The notes beneath the pieces were generated by a model. That model saw nothing but the letters and a program-made list of their open reading frames with translations. It had not been told where the DNA came from and ran no database searches. A DNA stretch of 6,354 bases from Verrucomicrobiaceae bacterium (GTDB lineage: Bacteria > Verrucomicrobiota > Verrucomicrobiia > Verrucomicrobiales > Akkermansiaceae), in NCBI GenBank assembly GCA_027483005.1, contig JAIXVN010000291.1:1-6354 (forward strand), given 5' to 3'. Below are positions 1-6,194 of this stretch, one piece after another (positions within the stretch are counted from its first letter, which is position 1; each line of letters opens with the position of its first letter). The translations under genes were made by a program, and so were the position numbers.

Positions 1-216
1 GAAGAGAAGCGCTTGAAAGGAACCAATGCGGAATCCCCGCTCACGATACCATTCCGCCTTTGCTTTCACCTCGGCTTCATTCGCTAGAAGTGGATTCCCA
101 AATGCACGCAGCGGCGCGAGCTCAACGACCCTCACCCCCTCGTTTCGAAGAATCGCGAGCATCTCCTCTTCTTTCTCAGGAGGCCAGGCAATGTGGGAGA
201 CAGAGAGCGGGGTCAT
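1..216 (-). CDS. TIM-barrel sugar-phosphate isomerase/epimerase-like protein, N-terminal part only
   Basis: This is the first 72 codons of a gene whose remainder lies beyond the left edge. The translation from 216 begins MTPLSVSHIAW and continues with an acidic helix (PPEKEEEMLAIL), a second strand ending VVELAP, and, at residues 62-72, FRIGSFQALLF. This beta-alpha-beta pattern, with an early 'hxIAW' strand and a 'QALLF' strand, resembles the xylose-isomerase-like (AP endonuclease family 2) TIM-barrel proteins annotated as sugar phosphate isomerases/epimerases, some of which sit in polysaccharide loci. Metal-binding and catalytic residues would lie in the missing part, so substrate and reaction cannot be stated. 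An in-frame ATG at 240 would add MRLQIEII and overlap the upstream gene by 17 bases. I prefer 216 because the IAW strand then sits at the usual distance from the N-terminus and the gap to the upstream stop is 7 bases. Neither start has a clear Shine-Dalgarno sequence. Family assignment is moderately sure. Confidence 0.72.
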   Translation of the reverse strand, partial: MTPLSVSHIAWPPEKEEEMLAILRNEGVRVVELAPLRAFGNPLLANEAEVKAKAEWYRERGFRIGSFQALLF

Positions 217-223
217 GATGATT

Positions 224-1831
224 TCAATTTGCAGCCTCATAGCGGAGCACACTCATGGGGCCAAGCAGCATCTCCTCACGATGCAGGCGTCCGATTGAAA
301 GCGTGATGTTCGTGATCGAGGCAAAGCCCCCGAGTTTAATCCATCCGCCCTCACCCCGCAGCTTGGCCAAACGTGGCCACGGAAGGACATTGGAAGGATC
401 ACTTGGTTCCGGTGGAGTGCCATCCGCAATGAGCACATCCCCCTCCATCAAGGAGTCCAGAACGTCCTGCTCGTAAGCCATGCGGCGCTCGATCGGAACC
501 CAGTTGGGAAAGGTGGCGAAACGGATGCGTGCTCGATCTTCTCTGGTGACCCCGCCAGCGGCCTCCCACAAGGAAAGTGGAATGATCACGCGGCCGCTGG
601 TCGATGCCAGCGCCAGATCAAGCACGGCCACCGCGCGACTCCTCGGGGATGCCGGCGGATGGAACAGGAAGGAAATGGCCGTTAGAAGCAGTGGCAATGA
701 ACACACCGCCACCTGTCCAATCATGGTCAGTCGGACCAGCCGACGCGTGACGAGGGAACGCCAATCCAAATCGAACAATCGGCCGGCGGAGTAGCCAAGA
801 AAAGGCGCCATCACGGTCGCATGCCCGGTGTTGGGATGGCCCAACATGAGCAGGTAAATCAAGGACAACAGAACCATCGCAAGGGAGATCCCAAGGCCGT
901 CCCACATCCAGATCTTCATGGAACCAGGCGCCAAGCGGACAGCCACGATTGAAAGCCCTAGAATTGCCAGCACGGGTCCTGAGAATAAGACATTTTTCGG
1001 ACCAAGGAACAGTCGCCACGCCGTGGACTCGATGCCGGACTTGAATAAAGAAGTGGTTTGAAGCGTGTCCTTGAACTGGGCCATTCGCAGCGGATTCGAC
1101 AGATAATAGGCCGCGAACAGACCTAGCCCGAGCAGCAGAGGAAGCCACCAGCGCAGGCATGAGCGCCTGATCCATGGACTCGTCCCGGCAGATCGGCGGA
1201 GAGTCAGGGAGCCCATGATCGCCAGCAGCATTGATGCCGGCCAGGCAAGCGGATGCATCAAGGGCAACAGCACAAGCGACACCAGTGGCAGCCCGTCCAT
1301 GATTCGCCCGCGCTTCTCCTGCCTTTCGATCAAGGGTAGCGCCGCCATCCACAGCAGAAGGGCAGTCATGGTCTCCGGTCGATAGAGGAATGCCATGCTG
1401 CAGAACCAACCCCGGTTGAAAAGCACTGTGAGCATGCCGATCCACGCGGCTCTTGCCGAGCGAAGCTGCCTGAACAGACACTCACCCACCCAGATCGCCA
1501 CCAAAGCACGCAACAAGTGCAGTGCCATGCCGTCGCCCAGGGCGGTCCACGGCAGGAAAGCCCCCATCAAGGATCGAAACATCGGCCAGCCGACCCAATG
1601 GTAACCCCAGGCATGGTCGAAACCCTCGAACCCCCCCATCATCGGCCAGGTCAGTTGCCCGGCCTTGCCGCCGAAAGTCGAGCCTACGCTCTGGAACCCA
1701 TCCGGAAACCCGGGCCCGACTGCATGCCAGCCGACCCAGAGTGAGACCATCATCCATAACGCGCAGACAAGACTCCGCATCAAGCGATGCCTAAAATCTC
1801 CGCCGATCTCGTTCGGCAAAGGAACGAGCAT
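224..1831 (-). CDS. Multipass membrane protein, possible GT-C-type glycosyltransferase (535 aa)
   Basis: I do not recognise a named family. From the start at 1831 the protein has a hydrophobic segment at about 19-37, a loop of some 60 residues (38-98) rich in Gly, Trp and aromatics, then roughly eight more hydrophobic segments between 100 and 390 (around 103-118, 128-149, 155-168, 180-210, 229-245, 279-299, 311-330 and 366-390). It ends in a 145-residue soluble domain. One early large loop, many membrane spans and a soluble C-terminal domain is the architecture of GT-C enzymes that use lipid-linked sugars. The loop holds E69 and D72 (EGFDHAW), possible counterparts of the acidic GT-C catalytic residues, and YRPE lies at 150-153. 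That link is inference. The open frame extends upstream to 1912, but the start at 1831 is chosen because it lies 4 bases after the preceding stop and has an AAAGG site 9 bases upstream. It could instead be an unrelated polysaccharide membrane protein. Confidence 0.8.
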   Translation of the reverse strand: MLVPLPNEIGGDFRHRLMRSLVCALWMMVSLWVGWHAVGPGFPDGFQSVGSTFGGKAGQLTWPMMGGFEGFDHAWGYHWVGWPMFRSLMGAFLPWTALGDGMALHLLRALVAIWVGECLFRQLRSARAAWIGMLTVLFNRGWFCSMAFLYRPETMTALLLWMAALPLIERQEKRGRIMDGLPLVSLVLLPLMHPLAWPASMLLAIMGSLTLRRSAGTSPWIRRSCLRWWLPLLLGLGLFAAYYLSNPLRMAQFKDTLQTTSLFKSGIESTAWRLFLGPKNVLFSGPVLAILGLSIVAVRLAPGSMKIWMWDGLGISLAMVLLSLIYLLMLGHPNTGHATVMAPFLGYSAGRLFDLDWRSLVTRRLVRLTMIGQVAVCSLPLLLTAISFLFHPPASPRSRAVAVLDLALASTSGRVIIPLSLWEAAGGVTREDRARIRFATFPNWVPIERRMAYEQDVLDSLMEGDVLIADGTPPEPSDPSNVLPWPRLAKLRGEGGWIKLGGFASITNITLSIGRLHREEMLLGPMSVLRYEAAN

Positions 1832-1835
1832 TGTC

Positions 1836-2924
1836 TCATGCCTTTGCATAACGATACTGTCTCGCCTTCGCAAGCAGCGGCTCTTCGAAAAAGCGGGTTG
1901 ATGTCCATGCAAAGGCTATTGCAAGAACCGCACCTAAAAGCACTCCAAAGAATGAAGCGAGGCCAGTAAGATGATGATGAGAATACCAGAATACAGGCGA
2001 ATGAAACAAGTACAGCGCGTAGGATATGCGCCCGAAAAAGCGTAGCACGCGGCTTTCGAAAAACTTGACGAAGGCCGGACACCCGCCCCTGATAAGCGTC
2101 CCGAGAGTCAACACTCCGGCAATCCCCGTGATGAGATGCTCCCTTATCTTTAGTGCGTAGAGAATGCCAACCAGCATCCATGCTGCCATCGCGAAAACAG
2201 GCGAAAACGGCCGATTCGAAAGAGGAGTTCGCCTATGCAGCATGTATGCCAGGCATGCACCACCGCAAAGCTGGTCGATTCTTCCTGTCAGGAAAAGCGA
2301 GTTTAAGCGCACAAGATCATAATGACTCTCTAGCCATGGATGGACCAGCAGCCTCATCGGCAAGCCAATGAAACAGCCTGCCAGAATGATTCGCAAATGA
2401 TACTTCCGGGGGGCCCATGCAATGAGAAAGGGGAAGATCAAGTAAAAGTGCTCTTCGATCACCAGAGACCACGTAATATCGAATCCGAAGCTGTTCGGCG
2501 AAATCCCACTCGCCAGAAAAAAGTTTTGAAGATAGAGAAAGTAGGCCCAAATAGGCACCTTTGTCATGTTGTCAGGAACAAAAACCGCACAAATGAAATA
2601 CATGACAAGCAAGAAGCCCACGTAAAGAGGCATGATCCTGACGATCCGCCGGATCCAGAATACTTTGAGCAGATTTCCCGCTCCGTGGTTCTTGAAAAGG
2701 ATTCCGGTAATCAGAAACCCAGAAAGAACAAAGAACAAATCCACCCCATACGTGCCAAAGGAAAGCACGGCCTTGAACAAACTCGCCCAATGAGCCTCGG
2801 TCTGGATAGGGCTCAACCCGTGGGCGACTAGCACGCCGAGGATTGCGATTCCACGGATCCCATCGAGCGCCAAAATGCGGCTTGGTTCGGCAGTCTCGGA
2901 GTGGTTGGTGGGATCAGTTTTCAT
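1836..2924 (-). CDS. Acyltransferase-3 (OafA/YrhL-type) membrane O-acyltransferase (362 aa)
   Basis: This is an integral membrane enzyme of the acyltransferase-3 family, whose members transfer acetyl or other acyl groups to sugars of O-antigen, exopolysaccharide or related glycans. Seen in the sequence: LDGIRGIAILGVLVAHG at 20-36, in which R24 and H35 form the family's R-x10-H motif; GVDLFFVLSGFLIT at 60-73; the basic IRRIVRIMPLY at 91-101; WSLVIEEHFY at 152-161; TGRIDQL at 213-219; GRISYALYLFH at 298-308; and FFEEP at 345-349, near the C-terminus. About ten hydrophobic spans cover the whole length, and there is no fused SGNH domain, so this is the short form. The start at 2924 lies 16 bases after the upstream stop and begins MKTDPTN, a plausible polar cytoplasmic lead before the first span. 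No strong Shine-Dalgarno is present. Its base composition is AT-richer than its neighbours, which may mean separate acquisition. The acyl donor and acceptor cannot be told from sequence. Confidence 0.95.
   Translation of the reverse strand: MKTDPTNHSETAEPSRILALDGIRGIAILGVLVAHGLSPIQTEAHWASLFKAVLSFGTYGVDLFFVLSGFLITGILFKNHGAGNLLKVFWIRRIVRIMPLYVGFLLVMYFICAVFVPDNMTKVPIWAYFLYLQNFFLASGISPNSFGFDITWSLVIEEHFYLIFPFLIAWAPRKYHLRIILAGCFIGLPMRLLVHPWLESHYDLVRLNSLFLTGRIDQLCGGACLAYMLHRRTPLSNRPFSPVFAMAAWMLVGILYALKIREHLITGIAGVLTLGTLIRGGCPAFVKFFESRVLRFFGRISYALYLFHSPVFWYSHHHLTGLASFFGVLLGAVLAIAFAWTSTRFFEEPLLAKARQYRYAKA
1841..1845 (-). promoter_or_regulatory. Ribosome binding site deciding the start of the membrane-protein gene
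   Basis: On the minus strand the sequence reads AAAGG, then nine bases, then the ATG at 1831. It lies within the last codons of the preceding acyltransferase gene, so translation of the two is probably coupled. It is the only clear Shine-Dalgarno-like site before an internal start in this operon, and it argues against the longer in-frame starts at 1849 and 1912, which would overlap the acyltransferase gene. Confidence 0.5.
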
Positions 2925-2931
2925 TCAATCG
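2917..2931. repeat. 15-base direct repeat, copy 1, over the acyltransferase start codon
   Basis: The plus-strand sequence gttttcattcaatcg is identical to that at 3698-3712. On the minus strand it covers seven bases before the ATG and the first codons (MKT) of the acyltransferase-3 gene. The two copies are 781 bases apart, in the same orientation, and bracket the epimerase-like gene. Confidence 0.85.
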
Positions 2932-2940
2932 GAATTCTTT

Positions 2941-3705
2941 TCAGCGGCTTATTCCTGAAAGATAGTCACTTAGATCATGCATGACCTGCGCCTTGGTATA
3001 AAGGTAACCATTCTGCCCCCCACGGATGTCAGCATGGATGGAACGCATGTCATAGCTTGATGGAGCGGGACCGCTCCCTCCGAGAACCTTTCCCTCAAAG
3101 AAACGATCGCGGATCTCCGATGTGGAAATGGGCTCCGAGGAAAGGTTCAAGAGCCGAATCGACGATGCCCACGCGGCATCAATGTCAGCGGCGAGGCGCC
3201 GGGTATCGTAGTATTGGAAGGTTCCATCCGGGTGGACCTTCTCCAGACCGTTGTCATGAATCATGTCATAAATCACGTTCTTCTTCAACCCGGGGCCAAA
3301 CAGACCGGGCAGTCTCAGAATCGCCACCTCGGGAAAGTTCTTCGTGGCCCATTCCTCGACGTGAAGGCGGTTCAATCCGTAGGCGTGATGACCCTCCTTG
3401 TGGATCACGCTGGTCTCGTCCACCCCACGCGGAATCGGATAGACGTCAATCGAGGAGATCAGGGTGAAACGGTCCGCCTTCACCTCCGCCAAAGCGCCCA
3501 AAAGCTTTTCAATGCCGGCCAGATCCTCGGCAGGATGCAGGTTCGCCCACCACTTCATGGCCTGCACCCCGGCGCAGATGACGTGATCGAAGGACTCTCC
3601 GCGAATTTCATCAATATTGGTGGAGCGGTAACGGAAGCTTGGGTTGAGCGATGTGTCTAGCGTTGCGCCAACAAATCCAGTGTATCCAATCAGGGCGGTT
3701 TTCAT
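2941..3705 (-). CDS. NAD(P)-binding epimerase/dehydratase-like protein with a YxxxR site (254 aa)
   Basis: This is a cytoplasmic Rossmann-fold protein of the extended short-chain dehydrogenase type (NAD-dependent epimerase/dehydratase), expected to act on a nucleotide sugar or related sugar. The glycine-rich dinucleotide motif GYTGFVG is at 7-13, directly after the first strand. The strand ending LISSIDVYP (82-90) supplies the catalytic-type serines S84/S85, and the active-site helix is YGLNRLHVEEW (109-119). The invariant lysine of the usual YxxxK is replaced by R113 (codon CGC). RLPGLFGPGLKKN (131-143) matches the conserved loop of this family. At 254 residues it is shorter than typical sugar epimerases (around 310-340), because the substrate-binding C-terminal region is reduced. 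The gene starts 14 bases after the upstream stop. The role is inferred as supplying or altering a sugar for the polymer. A reductase, dehydratase or epimerase reaction is equally possible, and reduced activity cannot be excluded. Confidence 0.88.
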   Translation of the reverse strand: MKTALIGYTGFVGATLDTSLNPSFRYRSTNIDEIRGESFDHVICAGVQAMKWWANLHPAEDLAGIEKLLGALAEVKADRFTLISSIDVYPIPRGVDETSVIHKEGHHAYGLNRLHVEEWATKNFPEVAILRLPGLFGPGLKKNVIYDMIHDNGLEKVHPDGTFQYYDTRRLAADIDAAWASSIRLLNLSSEPISTSEIRDRFFEGKVLGGSGPAPSSYDMRSIHADIRGGQNGYLYTKAQVMHDLSDYLSGISR

Positions 3706-3712
3706 TCAATCG
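3698..3712. repeat. 15-base direct repeat, copy 2, over the epimerase-like gene start codon
   Basis: It is identical to 2917-2931. It spans bases -7 to +8 of the epimerase-like gene, so both genes start CGATTGA-ATGAAAAC and both proteins begin MKT. It contains no purine-rich Shine-Dalgarno motif. Confidence 0.85.
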
Positions 3713-3719
3713 CGGTTGG

Positions 3720-4598
3720 TTAATTGGTGGGGGTCTCCAATGACAGGCAAGCAGCCCGGATGGTATCAAGAATTCGAGATGCCGAGGCCGGGCCTAAGTG
3801 AACCGAGTCCGTGAACACCAGGGACTCGCGCGGGATGGCAGAAGCCAGATCAAGATAGGGAGCCTGGGCCTCACTCGAAAGGATGGCAATCGCGGCGTTC
3901 ATTCTCTCGGTCTCGCGGGCCTTCATGGCGCCAGCGGGGTAATTGACAAGCAGTATGCGAACCTCCGACTTTCGAATCCTGGAGAGTATCTGACTCAGCG
4001 CTGTGAGTCGATCTTTCTCGATGGCCGTAAACTCAAAGGCAGGTGGATCTGCCGGACCAATGATGCATGGACGCTGCTGAAGGGGAAACGGCTCCCCTCG
4101 CCCATTCCAATTTCTGGAAAGGAGTTTCGCATACAGCATGCCTGAAGGCCTCGCCGCAGCACCCACCAAGGGCACGCTTCCACCGACTGCAAACCACTTC
4201 CCGCGAGCTCCTTTTACGGCGGGCATTTCAGCGTACCCGACGCCATTGAACAGGGTGTTTGTCTCCAGAACCAGCCACCGCGGCGGACTCACGACACCCT
4301 CGTCAATCAGCATGAGGCCGTCGTATGGAGAGCCTCCATCGGATCCCAGATTGGCAACTGCCTCGTTGCCGGCTTCGCGACCTGGCAGACGTCCAGTGAT
4401 CGAGGACCCAGAGACAGCGATCTCCGCCCCAGGTGCACAGGCTCCCTGAAAGCGGCTAAGCGTGCTGAAATAGTTGGACTCCGTTTTCCCGGTGCCGAGG
4501 CGCAGTCCGAAAAAGGCGATGGCTTGCAGTCCAAAGCATCCAAACAGGGAAGCCAAAACGCCAATCCCGAATCGCAGCGATTTGTTGGATGAATTCAT
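3720..4598 (-). CDS. Membrane-anchored SGNH/GDSL-like protein, MBOAT partner (292 aa)
   Basis: This is the likely extracytoplasmic partner of the adjacent MBOAT protein. In known pairs such as alginate O-acetylation, an AlgI-type MBOAT passes an acyl group across the membrane and an SGNH-fold protein (AlgJ/AlgX type) places it on the sugar. Residues 9-33 form one hydrophobic segment, a signal anchor with short N-terminal KSLR before it. The remainder looks soluble. SGNH-like blocks are visible: strand and turn IAVSGSSITG (60-69), where GSS replaces the usual GDS and S66 is the candidate nucleophile; NLGSDGGSPYDGL (83-95), carrying a block-II-like N/G; LVLETNTLF (109-117) in the block-III position; and FTDSVHLG (262-269), giving the D264-xx-H267 pair. 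Similarity is at motif level, so a precise family is not claimed. It starts 13 bases after the MBOAT stop, and the upstream sequence lacks a Shine-Dalgarno. Confidence 0.82.
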   Translation of the reverse strand: MNSSNKSLRFGIGVLASLFGCFGLQAIAFFGLRLGTGKTESNYFSTLSRFQGACAPGAEIAVSGSSITGRLPGREAGNEAVANLGSDGGSPYDGLMLIDEGVVSPPRWLVLETNTLFNGVGYAEMPAVKGARGKWFAVGGSVPLVGAAARPSGMLYAKLLSRNWNGRGEPFPLQQRPCIIGPADPPAFEFTAIEKDRLTALSQILSRIRKSEVRILLVNYPAGAMKARETERMNAAIAILSSEAQAPYLDLASAIPRESLVFTDSVHLGPASASRILDTIRAACLSLETPTN

Positions 4599-4611
4599 CG
4601 AGTCGGAATGA

Positions 4612-6075
4612 TCAGAATTGGAAATAGATAAAGCCTTGGGGTGCGCCGGAATTTGTCAGAATCAGGAACAACATGATCCCATAGGCGAAGGACTCACGCC
4701 AACTACCTCGGAATCTGTTGAACTCATCGGCACGATGCTCGCGCCACCATCCGAAGGCATGGTAAACTACGGCAATCGAGCCGAAAACCAACGAACTGAA
4801 CACGGCAGGTCCCAGCAGCTTTCCAGGAATCATGAGCTCCTGGAAAAAGATCCCGATCTGGCGAAGGTCCGGCATCAGGAAGGTCAGCCACAGCAGCGTG
4901 ACGGCGTGGAAGGTGTAGAACCAGCCTAGCACCGCCCGCCATGCGGGCCGCGGCAGGGAGGCCTGATCCCTGGTGCGTTTGCGGAAACAGAATCTCTCCA
5001 CGCCGAGTAGCACTCCGTGCAAGGTCCCCCAGAGGGCGAACTTCCATTCCGCGCCATGCCAGAGGCCGCCAAGGAACATCACCAGGAACAGATTGAAATA
5101 GGTCCTGGCCTCTCCTTTCCGGTTTCCTCCAAGCGGGATGTAGAGATAATCCCGGAGCCAGGCCGAGAGCGACATGTGCCAGCGACGCCAGAATTCCGTA
5201 ATGCTCGTCGAGAGGTAGGGAAAATCAAAATTGATCGGGAACCGATAGCCGAACATGGCTGCCAGCCCGATCGCGATCAGGGAGTATCCGGCAAAGTCCG
5301 AGAATATCTGCATCGAGTAGCCGTACAGCAAAAGAATCAAGTCCAAGGGGCCGGCCGATACGATCCACGGCTTTGTGAGGGTCACCGTTTGTTCGGCCAA
5401 ATTATCCGCCGCCACCATCTTCAGGAAGAACCCGGCGATCAGGGAGCGAAGGACCAGTTCCCACTGGATGTCCTCCAGGCGCTTGGCTGCGATCTGCGGC
5501 CAGAACTGCTTCGCCTTGACGATCGGACCCGCCACCAGCTGGGGAAAGAACAGCAGGTAAAAGCCAATGTCCCGGACTCCCTTGGCGAACCTCGTTTCCT
5601 TGGAGACCATCGCATCGCTTTCCCGCGTCACCTCTCCACGAGCCACGTCCACAATCATGCTGATGCCGTGGAAGGTGTAGAACGAGATGCCGATCGGCAG
5701 CGGGATCGCCTTCAACATGGCGACCCAGGAAGGCGGCAGGCCGCCGAGCATGCCGCCGAGGAACGGGGCATATTTGAAGATTCCGAGAAGGGCCAGGTTT
5801 AAGATCACCGCCAGCCTCACCCAGCGGCGCACGCGGACCTCATCGCCGTTGACCTTGTGCAGGATGATCCGGGCGGTGGCGATGCTGTTTCCCACGCAGG
5901 AAACCGCCAGCAGTCCCAGCAACCTCGGATCCTCCCAACCGTAGAAGATCACGCTCGCGAGGAGGGCGATGGTCACCTGCCAGGCTTTGCCATGGCGTCC
6001 AGCGCTCCAGGGAGCGTAGTAGGCGGCGAAGGTGATCCCAAGAAGGATCAGGAATTCCCAGGAATTGAACAACAT
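4612..6075 (-). CDS. MBOAT family O-acyltransferase, AlgI-like (487 aa)
   Basis: This is a polytopic inner-membrane acyltransferase, predicted to carry an acyl group, probably acetyl, from a cytoplasmic donor across the membrane for transfer to an extracytoplasmic glycan by its SGNH partner. Its length is typical of AlgI-like proteins. Diagnostic segments in order: MLFNSWEFLILL start; IFYGWEDPR (43-51); LPIGISFYTFHGIS (126-139); LLFFPQLVAGPIVK (174-187); DFAGYSLIAIG (260-270); TEFWRRWHMSLSAWLRDYLY (293-312) with H300; IPLGGNR (313-319); and FLGGLWHGAEWKFALWG (334-350), where H340 is the invariant MBOAT histidine. It closes with APQGFIYFQF, a usual C-terminal ending. The start at 6075 is supported by the standard N-terminus. 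It is the first gene of the operon, with about 280 bases of non-coding sequence upstream and only a weak ribosome site. The substrate glycan is unknown. Confidence 0.97.
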   Translation of the reverse strand: MLFNSWEFLILLGITFAAYYAPWSAGRHGKAWQVTIALLASVIFYGWEDPRLLGLLAVSCVGNSIATARIILHKVNGDEVRVRRWVRLAVILNLALLGIFKYAPFLGGMLGGLPPSWVAMLKAIPLPIGISFYTFHGISMIVDVARGEVTRESDAMVSKETRFAKGVRDIGFYLLFFPQLVAGPIVKAKQFWPQIAAKRLEDIQWELVLRSLIAGFFLKMVAADNLAEQTVTLTKPWIVSAGPLDLILLLYGYSMQIFSDFAGYSLIAIGLAAMFGYRFPINFDFPYLSTSITEFWRRWHMSLSAWLRDYLYIPLGGNRKGEARTYFNLFLVMFLGGLWHGAEWKFALWGTLHGVLLGVERFCFRKRTRDQASLPRPAWRAVLGWFYTFHAVTLLWLTFLMPDLRQIGIFFQELMIPGKLLGPAVFSSLVFGSIAVVYHAFGWWREHRADEFNRFRGSWRESFAYGIMLFLILTNSGAPQGFIYFQF

Positions 6076-6083
6076 GATCGGGG

Positions 6084-6096
6084 CCGGATCATCCGG
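6084..6096. repeat. 13-base palindrome upstream of the MBOAT gene
   Basis: ccggatcatccgg is a perfect inverted repeat of six bases (CCGGAT / ATCCGG) around one central base. It ends 9 bases before the MBOAT start codon and overlaps the candidate -10 element. Its position would suit an operator, or a small hairpin limiting translation initiation. No regulator gene is in the window, and the function is inference. Confidence 0.4.
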
Positions 6097-6115
6097 AAAA
6101 TGACGCAGGGGTCAA
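6088..6115 (-). promoter_or_regulatory. Candidate sigma70-type promoter for the operon
   Basis: On the minus strand TTGACC (6115-6110) is a five-of-six match to the -35 consensus. GATGAT (6093-6088), 16 bases further on, matches four of six bases of TATAAT. If used, transcription would start only some five or six bases before the ATG at 6075, giving a nearly leaderless message. Position and orientation fit the first gene of the operon, but short promoter matches occur by chance, so this is tentative. Confidence 0.3.
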
Positions 6116-6194
6116 CCCATGCGAGCAGGGAACTTCGTCAGGGTCCCTACACTTGGGAGGGATCATGGCAAAATCCGGAACAAAGAGCTTTTTC

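Noticed and set aside
26..298. A 90-codon plus-strand frame near the left edge
   Set aside because: It is antisense to the isomerase-like gene and to the end of the membrane-protein gene, and its Ser/Arg-rich translation shows no domain.
618..1481. A 287-codon open frame on the minus strand inside the membrane-protein gene
   Set aside because: It overlaps the longer frame on the same strand, its translation has no coherent domain or hydrophobic pattern, and long shadow frames are expected in GC-rich sequence.
1832..1912. N-terminal extension of the membrane protein to the ATG at 1912
   Set aside because: It would overlap the acyltransferase gene by 77 bases and add a basic, Arg-rich stretch. 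The ATG at 1831 has a proper ribosome site and sits just after the preceding stop.
4820..4846. A perfect nine-base stem (tttccagga / tcctggaaa) with a nine-base loop
   Set aside because: It lies inside the MBOAT coding sequence and has no T-run in the right place on either strand, so it is not an intrinsic terminator. It most likely results from codon sequence.
5017..5802. A 261-codon open frame on the plus strand
   Set aside because: It is antisense to the certain MBOAT gene, and its translation is a charged, low-order sequence typical of an opposite-strand shadow.
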